A program made the translations under genes and the position numbers. Below, piece by piece: positions 5,381-8,938 of a stretch of DNA of 8,938 nt (within the stretch, counting starts at the first letter, position 1; every line of letters starts with the position of its first letter). This DNA is from Pseudomonadota bacterium (GTDB lineage: Bacteria; Desulfobacterota; Desulfobacteria; Desulfobacterales; RPRI01), in NCBI GenBank assembly GCA_018819005.1, contig JAHJQU010000430.1:1-8938 (forward strand). The letters run 5' to 3'. A model generated the notes under the pieces. It worked only from the letters and a program-made list of their open reading frames with translations, was not told the DNA's origin and did not search any database.

Positions 5381-6654
5381 CCTCCCATACCGCTTAAGAC
5401 CCTGTATTCAGAGTACAATTTATCGAAATTAGCTTTTACGAGGTCGGATTTGGCGGTGATATATTCAGCCTGGGTATCAAGGACGTCGAACATGGTGCGT
5501 CTTCCGATATTCCACTGCGCGGCAAAGGCTTCTGCCGTTGCTCCGGTTGACTTGACATATTCCTCAAGGCTCGTCACCCTTTCCTTTGTTGCCGTGTAGG
5601 CCTCCCAGGAAAGACGAACCGACTGAAGGACCTGACGCTGAGAGCTATTGAGTATTTCTCTTGCTTCATTGATCAGATGCAATGTTTCCGCTATCCGCGC
5701 CTTGTTCCGGAAACCATTAAAAATATTGAACCGAACAACGGCGGTTGCCATCAGCTCACGGTAGTGATTCGGATAAGTAACGTCCGTTTGCCACTTGTAA
5801 TCCGCCGCAACATCAAGACTCGGATAATTAACCCTCTTTGCGGTCTCATACTGTGCCCGCCTTGACTCAAGATCGGCTAAAGCAGATTTGAGAATCGGAT
5901 GGTTTTTCATGGCCACCTGTTCCGCTTCGTCCATAGCTGAAGGAATGGCTGAATCCATGGGAGCAACCTTGACAAGGTCTTCCGGAAGACGGCCGATTAC
6001 AGCCTGATAATCTGTTTTTCCGTCGGCAATATTTGCGGTGGTTACGACCATGTTGGATTGCGCCAGCGCAAGGCGCCCCATAACCTGGTCGAGATCGGCT
6101 TTGCGATCAACTCCCGATGTGCTCCGCAACTTCATCTGGTCGGCAATCCGTTCATGATTGAGCAGGTTTTCTTTAGCAAGCTCGGACAGTTCCATGTTAC
6201 GAAGCAGATTCAGGTAAACCCTGGATGCCTGCAGGGCGACGTTTTCCGATGTTCCCTGCAACAGGTAAGCTTCAGACTGGACGCGGGCTTCCTGCCTTCT
6301 AACCTCGGATTGGGTCGTGCCGAAATGGAACACATTCTGGCGGAGGCTCAAGACGGTGGATTTAGGTTCGGTTGTTACCTGATCAGATGCTAACGGTGGT
6401 GGCGAGTTCTTTCCGTCCTTTATTATGTCTTTGCCATACGAAATGGATGAGTCAAGGGTTGGGAAATATCCTCCCTTGGCCTGAATCACTTCCTGGTCCC
6501 TGGCCAGTCGATTGTATGCGACCGCCCTGATATCCGGATTGGTCTGCAGAACATACCTGATCGCTTCCTCCAGTGTTTCTCCACGGGCGTTCCCACCCCC
6601 CCAAAGAAGAACACTCACACCAACAATGACCATGCATTTGAAAAATGATTTCAT
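5377..6654 (-). CDS. TolC/LapE-family outer-membrane channel of type I secretion, C-terminus probably frameshifted
   Basis: Outer-membrane channel that completes the type I export path for the Lap adhesin (the LapE role). 425 residues as it stands. Signal peptide about 1-25 (basic start, hydrophobic core VIVGVSVLLWGGG). The mature part opens with ETLEEAIRYVLQTNPDI (26-42), the standard TolC start. Two outer-membrane-factor repeats follow: YFPTLDSSISYG (63-74) then LRQNVFHFG (104-112), and YPSLDVAADYKW (277-288) then VRFNIFNGF (307-315). Long helical, Ala/Gln/Glu-rich stretches make the periplasmic tunnel, and GRRTMFDVLDTQAEY (384-398) is the family's conserved C-terminal-half motif. The ATG at 6654 has AGGAGG 8 nt upstream. 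The frame ends early at TGA 5379-5377; the missing 34 residues continue in another frame down to 5276. It is first in a minus-strand unit with lapG and lapD. It could serve several exporters, but the neighbours favour Lap. Confidence 0.9.
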   Translation of the reverse strand: MKSFFKCMVIVGVSVLLWGGGNARGETLEEAIRYVLQTNPDIRAVAYNRLARDQEVIQAKGGYFPTLDSSISYGKDIIKDGKNSPPPLASDQVTTEPKSTVLSLRQNVFHFGTTQSEVRRQEARVQSEAYLLQGTSENVALQASRVYLNLLRNMELSELAKENLLNHERIADQMKLRSTSGVDRKADLDQVMGRLALAQSNMVVTTANIADGKTDYQAVIGRLPEDLVKVAPMDSAIPSAMDEAEQVAMKNHPILKSALADLESRRAQYETAKRVNYPSLDVAADYKWQTDVTYPNHYRELMATAVVRFNIFNGFRNKARIAETLHLINEAREILNSSQRQVLQSVRLSWEAYTATKERVTSLEEYVKSTGATAEAFAAQWNIGRRTMFDVLDTQAEYITAKSDLVKANFDKLYSEYRVLSGMGG

Positions 6655-6772
6655 CTTTTGGTCCTCCTTAATTCATTGCCGATTTCTATGGAATAATTTA
6701 ATAACGTTGTATTATCGATCTATAAATGTTCCTAACCTGCGAAAGATTAATCGCAGCCCTTCGGATTTGTTA

Positions 6773-6801
6773 TAAATATCTAAACATCTGCATATTGTCA
6801 A
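6773..6801 (-). promoter_or_regulatory. Sigma70-type promoter for the channel-lapG-lapD unit
   Basis: On the minus strand a perfect -35 TTGACA (6801-6796) is followed after 17 bp by TATTTA (6778-6773), about 120 bp before the ATG at 6654. An alternative -10 is TATAAC four bases further on, which would make the spacer 21 bp and is less likely. This is the only good promoter I see for the three-gene unit. Confidence 0.6.
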
Positions 6802-6836
6802 GAAAGTTTTATATTTTCATGCAGCCTATGGCGGAT

Positions 6837-6884
6837 AGCTTTAAAATAAACAAATTTATTATTCTCACCAATTTGTTTTAAGCT
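6837..6884. repeat. AT-rich inverted repeat between the two divergent promoters
   Basis: AACAAATT (6849-6856) pairs exactly with AATTTGTT (6870-6877) around a 13-nt loop, and the arms extend outward with bulges to AGCTT (6837-6841) against AAGCT (6880-6884). It lies upstream of both promoters, where a regulator or a nucleoid protein could bind. It could also be an old bidirectional hairpin of no function. Confidence 0.45.
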
Positions 6885-6970
6885 CGGCATTTTCAAGGCT
6901 GGACAGTGGAAAGAATATCTGCTTTTCAGGCTGAATGAGGCAGGTAATTGTAAAATGACCCATAAAAAGA

Positions 6971-7000
6971 TTGTCATTCATGTATGACATATCTTATAAT
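6971..7000 (+). promoter_or_regulatory. Sigma70-type promoter for the sugar dehydrogenase, with overlapping palindrome
   Basis: TTGTCA (6971-6976) and a perfect TATAAT (6995-7000) are 18 bp apart, ending about 86 bp before the ATG at 7087. Within it TGTCAT (6972-6977) and ATGACA (6984-6989) form an 18-bp near-perfect palindrome with CATG at its centre. The palindrome covers most of the -35 and half the spacer, so a repressor dimer binding there would block RNA polymerase. The regulator is not identifiable from the site. Confidence 0.65.
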
Positions 7001-7086
7001 CATAATAAGTACTTTGGGAATGGGACCGGGATACCTTACTACAAACAGGGCTGAAATATATTCGCCAAGGGAGGTTCAGAGGCATT

Positions 7087-8766
7087 ATGAAAAAAAAGGA
7101 AATTGATTCTCCGCGTTTTTCCGAAACACCAACTTCAACATCACCGGACGGCGAGATATTCGCATTACCGCGGGAATCCGATTACCAAAAAGAAAACAAC
7201 CGGCTGAAAAAACTTGTCAAAGAACAGCGTTTGAAAAGCCGGGAGATTGTAGTAGTTATGGGCGTGGGCTTTGTCGGCGCGGTAATGGCCGGTGTGGTTG
7301 CCGATTCTGAAGATAAAAAAAGCGGTAAGCCCGGATATTTTGTTATCGGCATGCAGCGACCCTCTACAAGATCATTCTGGAAGATTCCTTATATAAATCG
7401 TGGAATTTCACCGGTTGAAGCTGAAGATCCCGAGGTGGCGCCCATGATCGCAAGGTGCGTAAATGAAAAGAAAACCCTGACTGCAACTTTTACATATGAT
7501 GCCCTCTCCCTTGCCGATGTGGTTGTTGTGGATGTTCAGTGTGATTATCACAAGGAAACATTAGGAGATTGCCGCAAGGGGTATGCCGACATTGCAGCGC
7601 TTGAAGAGAGTCTGAAAGTTATAGGCGAAAAAATTGAGCCGGATTGCCTGATTCTGATTGAAACCACAGTGCCTCCGGGAACCACCGAATATGTGGCCTA
7701 TCCCATAATCAAAAAGGCCTTTGAAAAAAGGGGGCTTAGGGATGCTGAACCCTTGTTGTCGCATTCTTTTGAACGGGTCATGCCAGGCCGTAACTATGTG
7801 GCTTCCGTGAGAGATTTCTGGCGAGTATGCAGCGGTATTAATGCGACGGCGCGTGAGCGCGTTACAAAATTCCTTAAAGATATAATAAATGTGGAAAAGT
7901 TTCCCCTGACGATCCTTGAAAAGCCCATCGAAAGTGAAACCTGCAAGATCATTGAGAACTCCTACAGGGCTACCCTCCTTGCTTTTATGGATGAATGGAG
8001 TGTGTTTGCGGAGAGAAACGGTGTGGATCTGACCAAGGTGATTGAAGCAATCAAAGTCCGCCCGACCCACTCCAACATAATTTTCCCGGGCCCCGGTATT
8101 GGAGGATACTGCCTGCCCAAGGACGGAGGGCTGGGTGTCTGGGCTTATCATACTCTTATGGGCTTTGAAGATGACATATTTAAAGTTACACCGCTTGCAA
8201 TTGACATCAATGACACCCGTTCTTTGCGGGCCGTTCAGCTCGCGCGAGATGCCCTGCGTAATATGGGAAAAATTGTAGCGGCATCAAAAGTAACAGTGCT
8301 GGGGGTTTCTTACAGGCAGGATGTGGGGGATACCCGTTACAGCGGGTCGGAAATCATGGTACGGAAACTGGCGGAAATGGGTGCGGAAATCAGGGCGCAT
8401 GATCCGTATGTCAAACACTGGTGGGAGCTTGAGAAACAGGACAGCTATCCTGCATCCGGGCATTCCTGGGCAAGGTTTTTCAGAAACCAGGAAAATTTAA
8501 CCGAGCTTCGCATGAGTAAAAACCTGCCCGGCGCACTTGAAGGATCAGATGCGGTTATACTTGCGGTAAGGCATAAGGAGTACCTTTCACTGGTACCCGA
8601 TGATGTCGTAAAAATGGCCGGGAAACCCCTTGCGGTTATAGACTGCTTCGGGATTTTAAATGATGATGACATCTGCCGCTATTTTGAACTCGGCTGTGAG
8701 GTAAAGGGGCTTGGCAGGGGGCATATACAAAGGATCAAGGAAAAGGTGAAGAGGCGTAAGGTATGA
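7087..8766 (+). CDS. UDP-glucose/GDP-mannose dehydrogenase family nucleotide-sugar dehydrogenase
   Basis: Cytoplasmic enzyme of the family that oxidises the C6 hydroxyl of a nucleotide sugar twice, making a UDP- or GDP-uronic acid for surface polysaccharide. The motifs favour a UDP-N-acetylhexosamine (WecC/WbpA-like) substrate over UDP-glucose, but this is a guess. 559 residues, against a usual 420-450. The Rossmann motif GVGFVG is at 59-64, ETTVPPGTT at 192-200, ERVMPGR at 229-235, the central domain Lys287 and Asn291 in CKIIENS, the catalytic Cys342 in GPGIGGYCLPKD (335-346), and SYRQDVGDTRYS at 408-419. Two oddities: a polar, Lys/Glu-rich extension of about 50 residues before the Rossmann fold, and no Asp at the end of the second beta strand, where VIGMQRPS (86-93) stands for the usual VIGxD. 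There are also long insertions in the C-terminal domain (about 443-475). It has its own promoter and is divergent from the Lap unit. Confidence 0.9.
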   Translation: MKKKEIDSPRFSETPTSTSPDGEIFALPRESDYQKENNRLKKLVKEQRLKSREIVVVMGVGFVGAVMAGVVADSEDKKSGKPGYFVIGMQRPSTRSFWKIPYINRGISPVEAEDPEVAPMIARCVNEKKTLTATFTYDALSLADVVVVDVQCDYHKETLGDCRKGYADIAALEESLKVIGEKIEPDCLILIETTVPPGTTEYVAYPIIKKAFEKRGLRDAEPLLSHSFERVMPGRNYVASVRDFWRVCSGINATARERVTKFLKDIINVEKFPLTILEKPIESETCKIIENSYRATLLAFMDEWSVFAERNGVDLTKVIEAIKVRPTHSNIIFPGPGIGGYCLPKDGGLGVWAYHTLMGFEDDIFKVTPLAIDINDTRSLRAVQLARDALRNMGKIVAASKVTVLGVSYRQDVGDTRYSGSEIMVRKLAEMGAEIRAHDPYVKHWWELEKQDSYPASGHSWARFFRNQENLTELRMSKNLPGALEGSDAVILAVRHKEYLSLVPDDVVKMAGKPLAVIDCFGILNDDDICRYFELGCEVKGLGRGHIQRIKEKVKRRKV

Positions 8767-8772
8767 GGCGTG

Positions 8773-8808
8773 GGTAATCAGAACAGTAGTTTCAGCGGTT
8801 TTATTACC
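8773..8808. terminator. Weak bidirectional stem between convergent genes
   Basis: GGTAAT (8773-8778) pairs with ATTACC (8803-8808) around a 24-nt loop in the 37-bp gap between the dehydrogenase stop (8766) and the convergent gene's stop (8806-8804). The stem is short, AT-containing and overlaps the opposite gene's last codons; the TTTTA at 8799-8803 is inside the loop rather than after the stem. Position is its main support. Confidence 0.25.
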
Positions 8809-8938
8809 ACTTTGCATAATGCTCTTCCGTAAAACCGACGGCGTTTTTCAATTCCCACATTTCCTGGCCATTTGACAATATCCCCTCAAATCGTCCGAAC
8901 GGCTGGTGAAATTTGCTTGCTATGACGCCAATGTTTAT
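8804..8938 (-). CDS. C-terminal 44 residues of an unidentified protein, cut by the window edge
   Basis: On the minus strand a frame enters from the right edge and runs 44 codons to TAA at 8806-8804. The peptide (INIGVIASKFHQPFGRFEGI then LSNGQEMWELKNAVGFTEEH, ending YAKW) is protein-like: a glycine-bounded beta hairpin, FGRFEGIL, then VGFTEEHYAKW. The pattern of a strand 'GRF-G', a turn, another strand, 'GF-E', then a terminal 'RW/KW' resembles how lipocalin-like DUF2804/CrtC-type proteins end, but 44 residues are too few to be sure. It converges on the dehydrogenase with 37 bp between, so it belongs to another transcription unit. Confidence 0.6.
   Translation of the reverse strand: MNIGVIASKFHQPFGRFEGILSNGQEMWELKNAVGFTEEHYAKW

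Larger units (their letters stand above)
6655..7086. other. Divergent regulatory region between the channel gene and the sugar dehydrogenase
   Basis: No gene seen on either strand in these 432 bp; the DNA is AT-rich. It carries a promoter for each flanking gene, an operator-like palindrome and an AT-rich inverted repeat, each listed separately. The downstream gene at 7087 also has a ribosome site here (AGAGG at 7078-7082, with a stronger GGGAGG slightly too far at 7069-7074). The dehydrogenase leader from its promoter is about 80 nt and the channel leader about 110 nt. Confidence 0.75.

Noticed and set aside
7561..8151. 196-codon open frame on the minus strand
   Set aside because: Antisense to the core of the nucleotide-sugar dehydrogenase, whose motifs cover the same bases.
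8929..8938. Inverted copy of the ATAAACATTG direct repeat at the right edge
   Set aside because: It lies inside a coding frame with no other similarity to the element at 1367-1556; a third 10-base match in AT-rich DNA of this length is unremarkable.
1..8938. CRISPR array, tRNA or rRNA genes
   Set aside because: No regularly spaced repeats, no cloverleaf-like or rRNA-like sequence was seen on either strand.

Overview
The window reads as a bacterial chromosome fragment of intermediate GC, Gram-negative because it encodes a TolC-type outer-membrane channel and periplasmic proteins. Its theme is cell-surface adhesion under cyclic-di-GMP control. Four genes of a Lap-type adhesin secretion and retention system are present: the inner-membrane type I secretion ATPase LapB (cut by the left edge), the c-di-GMP receptor LapD, the periplasmic cysteine protease LapG, and a TolC/LapE-like outer-membrane channel. 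The style of the intergenic repeats and the gene complement make me think of Desulfobacterota (former Deltaproteobacteria), but that is an impression, not a demonstration.

Layout, left to right. 1-1340 (-): 5' part of lapB. 1341-1958: gene-poor gap holding two blocks of about 170 bp, each bounded by a short direct repeat; one looks like a dispersed repeat element. 1959-2288 (+): a 109-residue conserved hypothetical protein of the kind often mislabelled 'tryptophan synthase beta-like'. 2289-2396: convergent gap with a nested 72-bp inverted-repeat element. 2397-4370 (-): lapD. 4387-5118 (-): lapG. 5119-5376: three palindromes in tandem plus the out-of-frame tail of the next gene. 5377-6654 (-): TolC-family channel, apparently shortened by a frameshift. 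6655-7086: divergent promoter region with good sigma70-type promoters facing both ways and an operator-like palindrome. 7087-8766 (+): a nucleotide-sugar dehydrogenase with an unusual N-terminal extension and altered NAD-binding site. 8804-8938 (-): C-terminal end of a protein cut by the right edge.

How they fit together. In the known Lap pathway, a giant RTX adhesin is exported by LapB with a membrane-fusion partner (LapC) and a TolC-type channel (LapE), and stays anchored in the outer membrane. LapG cuts its N-terminus and releases it when c-di-GMP is low. LapD, when bound to c-di-GMP, captures LapG in the periplasm and so keeps cells attached. Here channel, lapG and lapD form one minus-strand transcription unit (channel -> lapG -> lapD), and lapB is on the same strand beyond the small plus-strand gene. 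The adhesin and LapC are not in the window; the natural place to look is left of position 1. The divergent sugar dehydrogenase would supply a uronic-acid type precursor for surface polysaccharide, consistent with a matrix/envelope locus.

The main oddities are the probable frameshift at the end of the channel gene, the poorly defined start of lapG behind a palindrome cluster, and the small repeat elements that separate the gene blocks.
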